From contig NC_033621.1 of assembly GCF_001540865.1 (NCBI RefSeq), positions 7,042,081 through 7,106,080 of the forward strand: DNA of 64,000 bases, read 5' to 3'. The DNA is from Ananas comosus (lineage: Eukaryota; Streptophyta; Magnoliopsida; Poales; Bromeliaceae). How positions within the stretch are numbered: the first letter of the stretch is position 1; every line of letters starts with the position of its first letter. Below, in pieces: positions 11,164-25,221 of the stretch. Both the position numbers and the translations under genes were made by a program. The notes under the pieces were generated by a model. That model was not told the origin of the DNA. It saw nothing but the letters and a program-made list of their open reading frames with translations, and did no database searches.

Positions 11164-12422
11164 ACACATCATAGCATACATCAGGCTCCCAACCGCATTA
11201 ACATATGGAATCCGATTCATCTTATCATTCTCTTCAGAAGTTTCAGGGCACTATTTAAGGTTCAGACTCTTACCTTTAGCAATAGGAGTGTCAATGGGTT
11301 TGCAATTGTGCATCTGAAATCGTTCTAAAACTTTTCTTAAGTAAGTCTCTTGAGACAGACCTAAAAGTTTCTTTGAACGATCTCGTAGAATCTTGACTCC
11401 GAGCATATAATTCGCTTCACCCATATCCTCTATCTCAAAATTAGAGGACAGTCACATCTAAGTGGCGACAATCATCTTCTTATTATTCCCGGCCAATAGG
11501 ATATCAACAACATATAAGGAAAGGATTAGAAAAAATCCTTTGAACCGTTTAACATACACACAGTGATCTTTTTCAATCATCGTAAACCCATCTTTAGTGA
11601 TGGCTCGATGAAATCGAATATACCACTATCTGGAGGACTACTTTAATCCAGAAATGGATCGTCGGAGCTTACAAACTTTATGCTCCTCACCCTTTATAGA
11701 GAAGCCAGCAGGCTGATCCATATAGATCTCCTCATCTAGTTCTCCATTGAGAAATGCAGTTTTAACGTCCATTTGGTAAAATCTAAATCCAAATACGCAA
11801 CAATGGCCAAAATTAGGCAGATCGAAGCAAACCTTACGACAGGAGAAAAAGTTTTCTCGTAATCAATGCCTTCTCGTTGGGTAAAATCCTTTGCTACCGG
11901 GCGAGCCTTATACCTATCGATTGAACCGTCTGCCTTGCGCTTAATCTTGAGAACCCATTTATTCCGGATTGTTTTGCGCCCTAGCGGCAAGTCAACCAAG
12001 TCCCAGATATTATTAGACTTCATCGATTCTATTTCCTCCAGCATTGCATCCAACCATTCCTCATGAGTAGGTGATGAGAAAGCCTCTAGAAAAGACCTAG
12101 GCTCATTATCATCATGAGCAGCAACCATGAAAGCTTCCCCCTCAATCTCAAAACGAAGACGGGGAACGCCCACACGTGTGCTCCTACGAAGTTGAGGGTC
12201 CTTATCTAAAGGTAAGTCGCTCCCACTATCCCCAGGAGGTATCGGAGTCGCCTCCTCTGCCTCGACTGAACGAATATAAGTGCCAATGTCAGAGTCATCC
12301 ATCTCATGGAACTCAATTTCATTTCGAACCTCACTTCTATAAGGAAAATCCTCCTCGAGGAATTCAACACCTCGCGACTCAATCTCAGTCAAACTTCCAT
12401 CTAGCTGCTTTTCGATGAACAC
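11164..12422 (-). pseudogene. Ty1/copia pol: reverse transcriptase domain, broken
   Basis: The minus-strand reading from 12422 gives the integrase-RT linker, then EEWLDAMLEEIESMKSNNIW, LPLGRKTIRNKWVLKIK, DRYKARPVAKDF (usually RLVAKGF), and [11 protein letters not shown] up to about 11750. After frameshifts, homology continues to the catalytic box near 11500, which reads YVVD instead of YVDD (Val codon at 11506-11508), and to GSLMYAMMCT at the A2 insertion site. RT copies element RNA into cDNA; loss of a catalytic Asp makes this copy inactive. RNase H follows at 7322-6711. Confidence 0.88.
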
Positions 12423-13197
12423 GTATCCCTTAGAGTGTTCAGGTATCTTATAAAGATACAGTTCTTTCCTCTAGGACCTAACTTTCCATGCTTGTGAGAA
12501 GTGTTGTGTACATAAGTTGCCGAACCCCAAGGACGCAGGTGCTCCAAATTTCGTTTCCTGTCTGTCCATAATTCATAAAGGGTGAAAGGTACTTTCTTAG
12601 AAGGTACACAATTAATAATGTAGGCAGTAGTTAACAATGCGTCTCCCCAAAAGGAGATAGGCAAATTTGCTTGTGCCATCATCGACCTAACCATGTCAAG
12701 CAAGGTGCGATTTCTTGTCTCCGCTACGCCATTTTGCTGCGGAGTGCTAGAAATTGTCAGCTGTCTGATTATTCCCTTTTCATCACACAATTCCTTGAAT
12801 TGTTCAGATAGATACTCGCGGCCTCGATCAGTTCTTAAGGTTTTAATTTTCACATCTAACTGATTCTCAATCACATTAATATAACGTCTAAAACAATCCA
12901 ATGCTTTAGACTTATGGGAGATCAGATAAATATAGCCGAAGCGCATATAGTCATCTATAAATGTGATGAAGTAAAAAACACCATGTCTTGCCCTCACACT
13001 CATTGGGCCACAAATGTCGGAATGGATCAATTGTAAAGGAAATTCTGCCCTAGAAGCTTTATTAAATGCTTTTCGGGTCGCTTTTCCCACTAGGCAATGT
13101 TCACATGTGAGCAGGTCGACTTTAGTGAACGAGCTCAATAGCCCGTCTATAACTAATCTAGTTATTCTATCCTACCCAATATGGCCAAGACGTGCAT
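12401..13197 (-). pseudogene. Ty1/copia pol: integrase
   Basis: The minus-strand frame contains an HHCC zinc-binding region: HARLGHIG, then a TAG stop at 13174-13172 in a Gln position, DRITRL, and later CEHCLVGK. The catalytic core has HSDICGPM (first Asp), LRTDRGREY (second Asp) and QQNGVAETRNRT (Glu), so the D,D-35-E triad is intact. The frame breaks just after the core, near 12450. Integrase joins cDNA ends to target DNA. Upstream of about 13200 the reading is disrupted down to the protease fragment at 13359. Confidence 0.88.
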
Positions 13198-13358
13198 GCT
13201 ATTTAATTAAAATATTGTGATCATTCTCAACAGAAGATAGCAAGAAAAATGAACCACTATCATTATAATTATAATAAATGTCCAAAATCATAAAACCATT
13301 TGAAATAAAACCTCTTCCATAATAAATAGTTCCAAGATGAATCTTAACTACATCATTC

Positions 13359-14000
13359 TCAAAACAAAAAAGAAAAGCCTAACTGTAGCATAGCAAGAAT
13401 AGAAAACAAATTCCGCCAAATTTTTGGAGCATAAAGTACATCATGTAAGTACAAAGTTCGACCACCTTGCATTATCAACTTGTATGTGCCAACGCCTAAT
13501 ACATCGACACTGGAATCATTCCCCATGTATACTCTTCTGCTCCCAGCAGGCACACGACGGTACTTGACGAATCCCATCCGATCCCTCGCTACGTGGTCTG
13601 TTGCTCCTGAGTCTACAATCCACACAGGGAGAGATTCAACAACAAACGTGTTAGAAGAAACAAAAGAGCGAGAATCGGGATAGAGAGGTACCTTCTTCGG
13701 CTTAGTGCAATCACGAGCGAAGTGTCCCAGCTGATTACAATTGAAACATGTCATCTTTAACTTGTCTTTTTTGCCACCTTGTTTGCTTCTCTTTCTTTTA
13801 CTGTTCTTCGCGTTCTTAGGCGCGGATCCACTACGATTTTGAGGTCCGGTAGTCCTCTTTCGCTTGAACCCAGATGTTCTGCGAAAGTTTGACTCAGCAA
13901 CATTGGCAGTTAGAGTTTTAACAGCCTTAAGGCGCTTCTCCTCCAACTCCAGATGCCACGCAACATCCTCAAAAATTTTGATATTCTCATTATGTGTCAA
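13359..14000 (-). pseudogene. Ty1/copia gag 3' part (zinc knuckle) and protease
   Basis: This frame holds a Lys/Arg-rich linker, a CCHC zinc knuckle CFNCNQLGHFARDC (nucleic-acid binding by the nucleocapsid) and the aspartic protease start WIVDSGATDHV with the catalytic DSG. It then runs through a copia-type protease to NLFSILAMLQLGF. It is separated from the upstream gag by a one-base frameshift near 14025, where the conserved reading moves to another frame. Confidence 0.88.
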
Positions 14001-14002
14001 AT

Positions 14003-14524
14003 TTACTCGCGTATGTTCCCACGAATTGGGAAGTGAATCATAGCTTGGATTTGCTGCTCATCAGTTAAGGTGTCGCCAACCGACTTTAACTCGCGAATCA
14101 TGTTTGACATTATTCTCACGTGTTGTTTCATAGTCTGATCGGCACGCTTCTTATAACTGTCAAAATGCATAGTTAGACTGCGCAACCTTGTGTTCGAAAT
14201 CGCACCAAATTTAGCTTTGACAGCCTCCCACATGTCATACGCAGTCAGATACTGCTCATACTCGCACAAGAGATCATTCTGCATACTGCTCAGCAACGTG
14301 ATGCGAGCAATGCGATCCTTTTTAAGCCAATTATTATAGGATTCTATATCTCGGCGAGACTGAGCACTGGTGCCGTCTGTGGGTTGGTCCATTTTATTAC
14401 TCAAGTTTTCTAGAACTTCTTGCTCAGCGAGAACATATTGAATTTTACGGTGCCAAATATCATAATTGTCACCATCCAATTTCTCGCCTTTAATCAAATC
14501 TGCAACAACTTGTTTGGATGCCAT
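14003..14524 (-). pseudogene. Ty1/copia gag N-terminal part
   Basis: Starts MASKQVVADLIKGEKLDGDN followed by YDIWHRKIQYVL, a copia gag (UBN2-type) N-terminus, and continues for 173 residues until the frameshift near 14025. It forms the capsid part of the virus-like particle. The start at 14524 is the first Met of the conserved block, downstream of a roughly 1-kb leader. The frame is otherwise clean, so this copy decayed later here than in pol. Confidence 0.85.
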
Positions 14525-15601
14525 TTAATCTCACTTTTTGTTCACACAATGCACAGAAAAAGATATTTTAAGATTAGCACACGATACATGTATTCAATTT
14601 TGCCGCATCTCTAATTAAATAAATTAAAAATTAGATTATAGATGCGTAAAGAAAAATTTCGCTATGCTCATAATCACATCACATACCATATGTCAAAATT
14701 TTTAAATTATTTAATTAAATTGCACAAAATATTTGGGAGTGAAAGCATATAATTTACTCTACCAAAATAAAAATTCCCACTAGACAAGGCATGCATATAA
14801 ATTTATATTATGCCAAAAGAATTTATCGATACATCATAAAAAATATTATAATATTTTAAATGCATGCTAATATGTCACAAAAAAAAACATAGGAATCTGC
14901 ATAATAATTAATTTATTTTATTATTAAAAAAATTTGGTGTAGAAAAAGGAAAAAAAAATTTCTTCAGGCCCGTGTGGGCTGCGGTGGACCCGCTCGCGGC
15001 TCGGCCTGCACGGGCTGGGCTGCGCACGGCTTGCTGGCCCGCGCTGTACGCGGGGCCCGCTCACGGCCAGCGCGTGGCCCGTAGGGCCCACGTGCACTGC
15101 GCGTGGGTTGCTCGCGGCCGACCCCTGCATGGGGCCCGCGCGCCCGCGTCGCCCTTGCTGCCCGCGCGCCTGTGCGCCGCGAACGTGGGCCGCGCGGAAC
15201 AGTTTTTTTTTTTTTAATAGATAGATAAATTTTAAAAAATCATATCTCGAGATTTAGAACTCCAAATTTTGCATGAAATATATCAATATAAAATTTGTGA
15301 GGAGCTCTTCCAAATCATGCAAGTTTTATATTGGGAAATGCATCACAAACCAAATAAGCCACCCTCAAAGTTTCGATTTAGGGTTTCGTTTTTCTTATAA
15401 AATACAAAATCAAATTAAATCAAACTTTGTAGATTTAATCTACAACGTAGGCGCTTTATGTTGTGAGAAAATCAAGCAAAGATATCCACTTTTGAAAAAT
15501 CTGCCATTAACACCCACAAACATGCAAGAAAAAATCTAAACAATGATTAATTTAAATCTAGACATGCAAAAATAATTTATGACACGAAATCAACCTAATA
15601 A
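14525..15601 (-). other. Copia untranslated leader with a GC-rich insert
   Basis: AT-rich leader between PBS and gag. At about 14966-15200 it carries a sharply bounded, very GC-rich stretch rich in GGGC, GCCC and CGCG words, flanked by A-rich (14946-14960) and T-rich (15201-15214) runs. Open frames through it are low-complexity. No gene seen. Confidence 0.6.
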
Positions 15602-15614
15602 GGCTCTGATACCA
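15602..15614 (-). other. Primer binding site of the copia element (initiator Met tRNA)
   Basis: Minus strand TGGTATCAGAGCC, complementary to the 3' end of plant initiator methionine tRNA, directly downstream of the 5' LTR remains. Confidence 0.85.
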
Positions 15615-17239
15615 ACGTAGAACGCAGCGAAAGTATTCAATCGTACCTTTTTGCGGAAGTGATTCGCGCTAGAACGCGACGAGCCCGGATCATAGAGGCT
15701 GATCACGTATCCTCGGATCGTCCTTGAAAATCTTCTATCGCTCCAAACTTGCGGTGGATTGTACTACAAAAGAGCACCATCTCCAATCCACCGTTCAAGA
15801 CCCTCTAGAATAATAGGTTAATGGAGGATGTGGTTTCTACGTTCACTACAACAAAAACGGGATATAGCGACACTTTTAAATGTCGGTATATGTCAAAAAA
15901 AGTGCTGCTGGATAAATTACCGACACTTTTAAAAAGTGTTGCTATATGTGGCGTCGCTAGGTATATAGTGACACTTTTTAAGAGTGTCGATATAACCTAA
16001 AAAGAGTGCTACTAATATACTGACACTTATTTAAGCTTTTAGCAGCACATAAAAGTGATGCAAAATAATATTCTAGCAACACTTTTTTTAATTTCAGCGA
16101 CACTTTATAACTGTCCCATTTTCTTTAAATATCCAAATTTTTTTTGATGCATCACACTTTTTAAAATATAATACCACTCCACGATGATTATCATTAAGCA
16201 TACCTTTAATTTTATTCGCCTTGATTTGCATTAACAAAAAAAGCATATAAAAGAAGTTTTATAGTTACACTAATTAATACCAAAATATCTCAAGGTATTA
16301 TCCATATATCTTTAAACGAGTATTTAGTCACTAAATCACAATACCAATAATTTCTAGTTTTTCAACCCAAGAGAAGGAGAAATGAAAACAAAAGCTAATA
16401 ATATCATATCAGATCCAGTCGTAGTGAGCTCGGCAATTAAGATGTTGAACCTACAAATTAAACAATACTAAAGTTAATAAAAGATTAGTCAAATAATCTT
16501 TTAATATGAAAACCAATTAATATAAGTTTAATTTTACCTGAAGGGCAATGAGGTTGTGGATGAATATTACGAGCGCTAGATGCGTCTGAAACCTAAACAA
16601 ATAAATTTTTTAGTATTAGATAATCATTTCAATATCCTACATTTTATAGTTCAAAAGAACAAAAGAGATTAACCCTGGTGTATAAGTACATCTCATACAT
16701 CGCACTGTCAAAATCGTAAGATAGAGGCCTTAAAATCAGAAATTGAGAATCCAAAATTTGCATTGCCAACTGTTCTGAAGTTCAGTGCTTCAAACTGTAA
16801 CTCACAAATGAACTTGCTTAAATTAAACTTAGCTGAGTGTTCAATGACAAACAGTGCAACTTACCCAAAATGAAGCATCTTTCATAGAAAGGTTTCTATG
16901 AAACAGTAAATTAGGAGCCATGGATGCATATTAGACCTACATTAACAAGCATAGTTTAGAAAAACAGAGGATGATGAATAAACTTGCAAGGAACAAACAG
17001 ATGGTTTGAAACAAAACAACTAAGGCATCTAAGAAAGATTCTGGACAGAAATACAATTCTGTGCAAAACTGGTTAAATAAAGAGAAAGATATATCCCACC
17101 TTCAGAAGATATATAAGGAGGCTTTTATAAAGATTTGAATTCACATAGATTTTGACTCAAGAGTTCAGTTAGGTAGTGTATCCAAATTAAACAACATAAA
17201 AGGCAAAAACAAAAGTATAGGAATATAGTGAGGACATAC

Positions 17240-19088
<1,849 letters not shown>

Positions 19089-20366
19089 GGGTGGGAGTAA
19101 AAATGAGGGTGCTCTTGTGGAGGAGATGAACTTGTGGACTAATCCTTTCTACCGAATTTCAGGTCAATTGACTCAAAATTGATGTAGTTCTGCTCCTTGA
19201 GCTGAAATTGAGTGTTTAGATGGATTTTAGTTATTCTTCGTTGTTCGATTCTTGTAGCTAAGCGTTGATTGTATCTTGGTCAACTTCTTCTTGCTTTTCC
19301 TATGGACATCGTGTTCCCCTAGCTGGTTGAGAAGGTAATTTGGGTTAATTTTATCAAATCATAAGTTCATCTGGTTTACATATGTGGTTGAATTTCGGTC
19401 CTAGTAATGTGGCCCAGAGCTGTAACAATTTACAAGTATTGTGGCTCATTTGTTCATCCAGAAATGGGGTTTTGTCGCCTTTTTCATTCACTAATATATG
19501 ACTGAGTTTGTTATTAATTAGGTTTGTTTTCTCTCTCTTATTTTTTTTTGTTCTCTCTCTCTACACGTCTCTCCCTCAGTCATTCTCCCTACCCTTTCTT
19601 TGCCCTAGTAGTGGTGTCGATTAATGGTTATATGCGATCAAAAACAATCAAAACCATACACTCGATGGTTCAGCTACTCCCAGGCTGGATAACATCCTAC
19701 AATACAATTACTTATCCTAGGCCAACTCTAATCATCTTCCACTTTACATTACAAATCCAATGGTACATTAATTATTCATCACTCATAAGAAACGAACAAA
19801 ATAACTCTGCATCAATATTTGTCATGTCCTTATCGTCAAAAGTGAAAAAGAAAACTAATATTTATCATATTCTCGACCCCACTTGCTATCTCCTTGGATA
19901 ACCTAAGAAGGAAGAGAGAATACGTAGAGAAGAAGAGAATAACTCAAAATGTGCCAGGAACTAGAAAGTACTAATAAAATCCATTACCACATATACTATT
20001 TGTAACACAGAAAGCATCACTCGGGGGGCGTTTGGTTCGCACTATCCTACCCGGATTAACAACATCCTAGAGTAATCTTTTCAGATTAATGCATTTCATT
20101 CATTCAGCATGCAAGCCGATCAGTAACATAGGATTACTAATACCACAGGATCATCAGAACGTAGTGATTGTAAAACAGAACACCACATTGTAGTTATTAG
20201 GGCATGCTTCTATGCAATCTAATGCAGGAAACATCATAAGATGTCAAAAGAAAAGGTGGTGATTAAAAAACAGAACATTGCATTGTAGTTAGCACTTAGC
20301 AGGGGCATGCTTCTGCATCACGAAATCTAGAAAACATGTACTTTCAAATTTCCACACAAGCAAAAC

Positions 20367-20606
20367 ATGTACTTCTACGCAATTAACAAGGGCTTTTACA
20401 GCAAAGATCCAAAGTACGACCCTAAATCCATACCATCACCTTCTTCTCCGTCTACCCCTTCCATGCCTACGACACCGCCGCGATCACAACCAGGTCGCCG
20501 GACTCCTGCTTCCCCACCACCATCGCGCCTCGACATTGGCGCTTACTCCTCTGGCGACGGTCCTCGCGAGATCCTCGCGGCCGAACTCCGGCCGCCGAAA
20601 CCCTAG
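20367..20606 (+). CDS. Unrecognised short Pro/Ser-rich open frame in the CACTA element
   Basis: A 79-codon frame whose GC-rich second half encodes Ser/Pro/Thr repeats. It could be a captured first exon or untranslated region of a host gene, on either strand; codon bias cannot decide. No domain is seen. It lies next to the right subterminal region. I list it as a possible second capture, not as a real protein gene. Confidence 0.2.
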   Translation: MYFYAINKGFYSKDPKYDPKSIPSPSSPSTPSMPTTPPRSQPGRRTPASPPPSRLDIGAYSSGDGPREILAAELRPPKP

Positions 20607-20951
20607 CTCATTGGTTGCCGCCGCGGAGGAGGAGGAGAGCGAGGGGGTTTGAGCGAAGGGAGAAGAGGATGCGAGGGGGTTGGAGCAGGGAGATCAGATT
20701 TTTTTGTATTTGGGCTGGGCTTTCTAGTCGAAGAGAGCAGGGGCCTTGCTAGGTTTTTTTAATAATTTAGAAGTTTTTCAACTTTGTTTTGGGTAATTGG
20801 GCTGAGTGGGGTTGGGTGGGATGGGCCAAGCAAGGTGACATTTTTTGGGCTTTAGTACATTTGTTTTTTAAAATAAAAACTATACATAAATGGGACACTT
20901 AAACTAAAGTGTCCCAAGAAAGTGTCCCTGTAACTTAGTTTTGTTGTAGTG

Positions 20952-21741
20952 GTTTCTCTTTTTTGTTTTCTTATTATTTTTATGTGAGATCGCCCGCATA
21001 TTTATAAGGGATTCCAAAATCCTAATAGGTGCGTAAGAGATAAGGCCAAATCGGTTATTAATTGTTATCCTAATATGATTAGAATTTATCTCTAATTAGC
21101 TTTCCAATTTAAAAGCGAGATTAATTCTAATCAATTAGACAACATAATAACTGTCGGATTGAGCCCGATTATGGGGCGCACCCGATTCGATTTAACCGAA
21201 TGCCAATAGATCACAATTCACAAATGAACATAGAGACATTGTTTTATAAGAAGGGAGCCTTTTGGGGAATAAAGTCCCCACAGAAGCAAAAGTTTTAGTA
21301 TTTATTTATAAGACGCGAGCATTTAGCCATATAATATGATTACAAGACTTTAAGATTCCAAATATTTAGATAAATAATTTGTAAAATAAATGTTCCTTTA
21401 CTATTACTTGCGCTTTCAGATCAAAGACAGGATAAAATGACTAACGAAGAACTCTGGCTAGTCATAGAGATGACTCAACTGATTTAACTATTCAACTTAT
21501 CGGAGCCGATTCAGATAGTTGAAGTTCAATTTTGTATCAAAACATCTTGGAACTGAACAGCCTTCGGGGCATTACCCATATTAACCCGGGCCGAATCGGG
21601 ATGAAGGTCGGCCCGGCCGCACCGGGTCGGCCTAGAATTTGCGGGCCCTAGACCCAGCACGGCCCCCATCCCGAGCACCACGGGCAGGGCCTTGACGAGC
21701 CGAACCCATGCTAGCCCTCTATTTGTTTACTATTTTTTATT
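20952..21741. other. Rest of copia 5' LTR and flanking DNA without genes
   Basis: Bases 20952 to about 21200 continue the copia LTR interrupted at 15843. The remaining AT-rich stretch contains no recognisable reading frame. At 21585-21715 there is a GC-rich block of GGCC- and CGGGC-type words resembling the subterminal part of a hAT-like element. I cannot find a partner terminus with confidence. Confidence 0.4.
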
Positions 21742-22346
21742 GGGCTTTTTTTGCAAATAGCCCCCTGATAAATTTTTTTTTTAAAATTAGCCCTGTCAAA
21801 AATTTATTTGCTAAAGTGGCCCTACCCTTGCCACGCAAGCGCCACGTCAGCGCCACGCGGGCGGGGCAAGAGTTTAAGTTGAACACGGTGAACCATTCAC
21901 TGTGTTCAAACACGGTGAATGGTTCACCGTGTCCAATACAAATATCCCCACTTAACCAAAAAATGGCTAAGTCGAGTTAGTTGTATTGGATACGGTGAAC
22001 TATTCACCGTGTCCAATACTAATACAGCCTTAGCCAGAAAATGGCTAAGTCCTAGATAGTTGTATTGGACACGGTGAATGATTTACCGTGTCCAATACAA
22101 CTATCTCGACTTAGCCATTTTTTGACTAAGTGGGGATATTTGTATTGGACACGGTGAATCATTCACCGTGTTTAAACACGGTGAATGGTTCACCGTGTTC
22201 AACTTAAACACCTGGCCCCAACCTCGTCCGCGTGGCGCTGACGTGGCGCTTGCATGACAGGGGCAGGGCCATTTTTGCAAATAAATTTTTGACAGGGCCA
22301 ATTTTAAAATAAAATTTTGTCAGGAGGCTATTTGCAAAAAAAGCCC
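21742..22346. mobile_element. Foldback MITE of Mutator type
   Basis: A 605-bp palindromic element starting GGGCTTTTTTTGCAAATAG and ending CTATTTGCAAAAAAAGCCC, flanked by a perfect 9-bp duplication TTTTTTATT (21733-21741, 22347-22355). A 9-bp TSD fits the MULE superfamily. The arms pair over most of the length, including CCACGTCAGCGCCACGCG in one arm and its inverse in the other. The interior carries six 23-bp palindromes of the form ACACGGTGAA-NNN-TTCACCGTGT (first at 21885, last ending near 22199). It has no coding capacity and would rely on a MULE transposase in trans. Confidence 0.88.
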
Positions 22347-23000
22347 TTTTTTATTTTTTATGTTTCAATATTTTATAAAATTAAAACACTAAAGTACCCT
22401 CCAACAGTCAGATTTTCCCTCAATATTAGAAGGAGCAAGAGTTTAAGTTGAACACGTTGAACCATTCACTGTGTTCAAACACGGTGAATGGTTCACCGTG
22501 TCCAATACAAATTTCCCCACTTACCAAAAATGGCTAAGTCGAGTTAGTTGTATTGGACACGGTGAACCATTCACCGTGTCCAATACTAATACAGCTTTAG
22601 CCAAAAAATGGCTAAGTCCTAGGTAGTTGTATTGGACACGGTGAATGATTTACCGTGTCCAATACAACTATCTCGACTTGGCCAGTTTTTGACTAAGTGG
22701 GGATATTTGTATTGGACACGGTGAACCATTCACCGTGTTTGAACACGGTGAATGGTTCATCGTGTTCAACTTAAACATCTGGCCCCAACCTCGCCCGCGT
22801 GGCGCTGACGTGGCGCTTGCGTGGCAGGGGCAGGACCATTTTTGTAAATAAATTTTTGATAGGGCTAATTTTAAAATAAAATTTTGTCAGGAGGCTATTT
22901 GCAAAAAAAGCCCTTTTTTATTTTTTATGTTTCAATATTTTATAAAATTAAAAAACTAAAGTACCCTCCAACAGTAAGATTTTTCCTCAATATTAGAAGG
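21866..23000. repeat. Tandem duplication of about 568 bp across the MITE
   Basis: Unit 1 is about 21866-22433 and unit 2 about 22434-23000. Each runs from GCAAGAGTTTAAGTTG through the MITE interior and right end into the flank ending TATTAGAAGG. The copies differ by scattered substitutions and small indels. The second MITE copy therefore lacks its left terminus, showing that it was duplicated as local DNA, not transposed. Confidence 0.85.
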
Positions 23001-23668
23001 ATATTTTAGTCAAAAGATTGAAATTCAAAATATTTTTTCATTTTTTTCACGAGGGAACATTTTTTTTTGAGACCTAGGCTCCCTTGCCCTTTTTTGGGAG
23101 CCGGTACCCCAGTTCCCGAGAAGCGTGGTGCCGAAGGCCCACTACCCTCTTAATATTTTCTTTTTTTTTTTTAACTTTTAAATTTTTAAGTTTTTCAATA
23201 TTAGATTATTAATATTATAAAAATATCTGTTTAATTATTTTTAAAAATGTTACCAGGCCATGGCAGGCCACGAGCCGGCCCATTCCTCATGTACGGACCT
23301 TTCGGGGCTGGCTAATCCTTTACGGAGAACATTTAAAAAAAAAAAAGAAAAATCCTTTACTGAAGGAATGTTCGAAAGCTGTACAATACTATGGCTTCGT
23401 TTGAGATTACGGAAAAATTACGTTACGTGTGTGAGAAAGTACGTTAGAAAAATATCCTGTTTGTTTCCGTACGTCATATTGCATTCCGCATATTGAAATG
23501 AGTCTGTTACGATATATTTTCTGCTTCCGTACGTAATATTGAGTTCCGCATATTGTAATGAGTCGGTTATGATATATTTTCTGCGGTCCCACCGGAGAAC
23601 GCAGAAATATATCTCTATATGCTTTTTTAACAGATTAATCATAATTGTTCGTTCTTATTTGAAAATTT

Positions 23669-24173
23669 TTTAATTACTTAATTATAGTAGGAAATATAGG
23701 AAATATTTTTTTATTCTTTTTTAAATTCCGTTTGTCAAAATTTCGGTACGCTTTTATATATACTAGTTGAGTGTACATGCAAATGCACGTAACAATTATT
23801 TTAATTTAGAGTTTGCAATAAAAATTATAATTTATAAATTTATATATTATATTTTATTAGAAAATATATGTAATATTTTATAAAATATGTAAAATAAATG
23901 TAAAGAATGTTATTTTTTAACAAATTGATCATAATCATTCTTTTTTATTTAAAATATTTTTTAAAATATTACATATATTTTCTAATAAAATATAATATAT
24001 AAATTTATAAATTATAATTTTTATTGCAAACTCTAAATTAAAATAATTGTTACGTGCATTTGCATGTACACTCAACTAGTATATATAAAAGCGTACCGAA
24101 ATTTTGACAAACGGAATTTAAAAAAGAATAAAAAAATATTTCCTATATTTCCTACTATAATTAAGTAATTAAA
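23669..24173. repeat. Perfect 212-bp inverted repeat with 81-bp spacer
   Basis: Arm 23669-23880 is the exact reverse complement of 23962-24173. The right arm ends one base before the isolated N at 24174. The arms contain a Helitron-like terminal motif. The structure may be a true foldback or an assembly palindrome created at the N junction. Confidence 0.9.
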
Positions 24174-24174
24174 N
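24174..24174. other. Single ambiguous base
   Basis: One N directly at the end of the perfect inverted repeat arm. Confidence 0.99.
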
Positions 24175-24397
24175 TATTTTTTATTTTTTTTAGTCTGTCA
24201 TTTCTATATTTTTAATAAATTGATCATAACTGTTTATTCTTATTTGAGATTTTTTTAATAAATTAATAATACTCGTTTGTAGGTAACATAGGGAATATTA
24301 TTTTATTCCTTTTTAGATTCCGTCTGTCATGGTCAGAATTCCTATACGCTTCATAACAATTTGTAGGGAATAGATTTTTATATATAGTAGAGATTTA

Positions 24398-25221
24398 GGG
24401 CGTGTTTGGTTCGAAGTCGGAGTTGGAATCGCAATCGGAATCAAAATAAGCTGGAATCGGAATCGGAATGGCTCATTACCTAATTCCATTTGGTTCATCA
24501 TCCGAATCGGAATCGGAATAAATCATTCCTATTATTAGTGTTTGGTTCAGGTGGATATAAATAAAAAACGTAATCAAATTAATATACGAACATTATCTTT
24601 ATAATATATTAATTTAAATTCAAATTAAATATTAAATATTAAAAATTTACATCAAAATTTTTAAATAATATCAAATTTTTAAATCTATTTTTTTAAAATA
24701 AATTAATCTTTGAAGTTGAGTGGATAATTCAAAATATGAAACTAAAATTTTATTTATTCAAATTCAAATTTAAAATTACAATTTAAATTTTAATTTGAAT
24801 CCATAAATTTAATTTAAGTTTGAAATAAAATTTGAATAAACTTCATATAAATTAAAATTTAATTTAAATTCAAATTCATAAGTTAGATTCAAAATACTTG
24901 ATTAAATTTTAATTTTTAATTTAAGTTCAAATTAAAATTTAAAATTATATATTTAATTTTTAAAATTTAACTTATATTTTAATTTAAAAAGTTGAAAAAA
25001 TAAATTTAATCCGAATAAATATCCATTCCGTCCGGATTCAACTTTCAATCCGGCCTCCTAGGCCGGATTGAAAAAAGGGGTGATTGAGGCAATTCCCATT
25101 CCACTCGGGAATCGGAATCGAGGAATCGGGGAATCGGAATGGACGTCCGCGTCCAACACCCACAAACGGATTCACATTCCGATCCGATTCCATGGTGAAA
25201 AAGAGGCGAACCAACACGCCC
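24398..25221. mobile_element. MITE with GGGCGTGTTTGGTTC inverted ends
   Basis: Left end GGGCGTGTTTGGTTC and right end GAACCAACACGCCC are inverted copies. Both subterminal regions are rich in GGAATCGGAATC-type words in inverse orientation (24420-24515 and 25085-25195), with an AT-rich centre. The flanking TTA (left) and TTG (right) could be a mutated 3-bp TSD of a PIF/Harbinger Tourist-like element; a hAT origin is not excluded. No coding region. Confidence 0.7.

Noticed and set aside
20031..20060. Second GGGCGTTTGGTTCG MITE end
   Set aside because: Only one terminus recognised; no inverted partner found within the CACTA element.
21585..23290. hAT element with GGCC-rich ends around the MITE
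   Set aside because: The blocks at 21585-21715 and 23255-23320 look related in composition, but I could not define TIRs or an 8-bp TSD.
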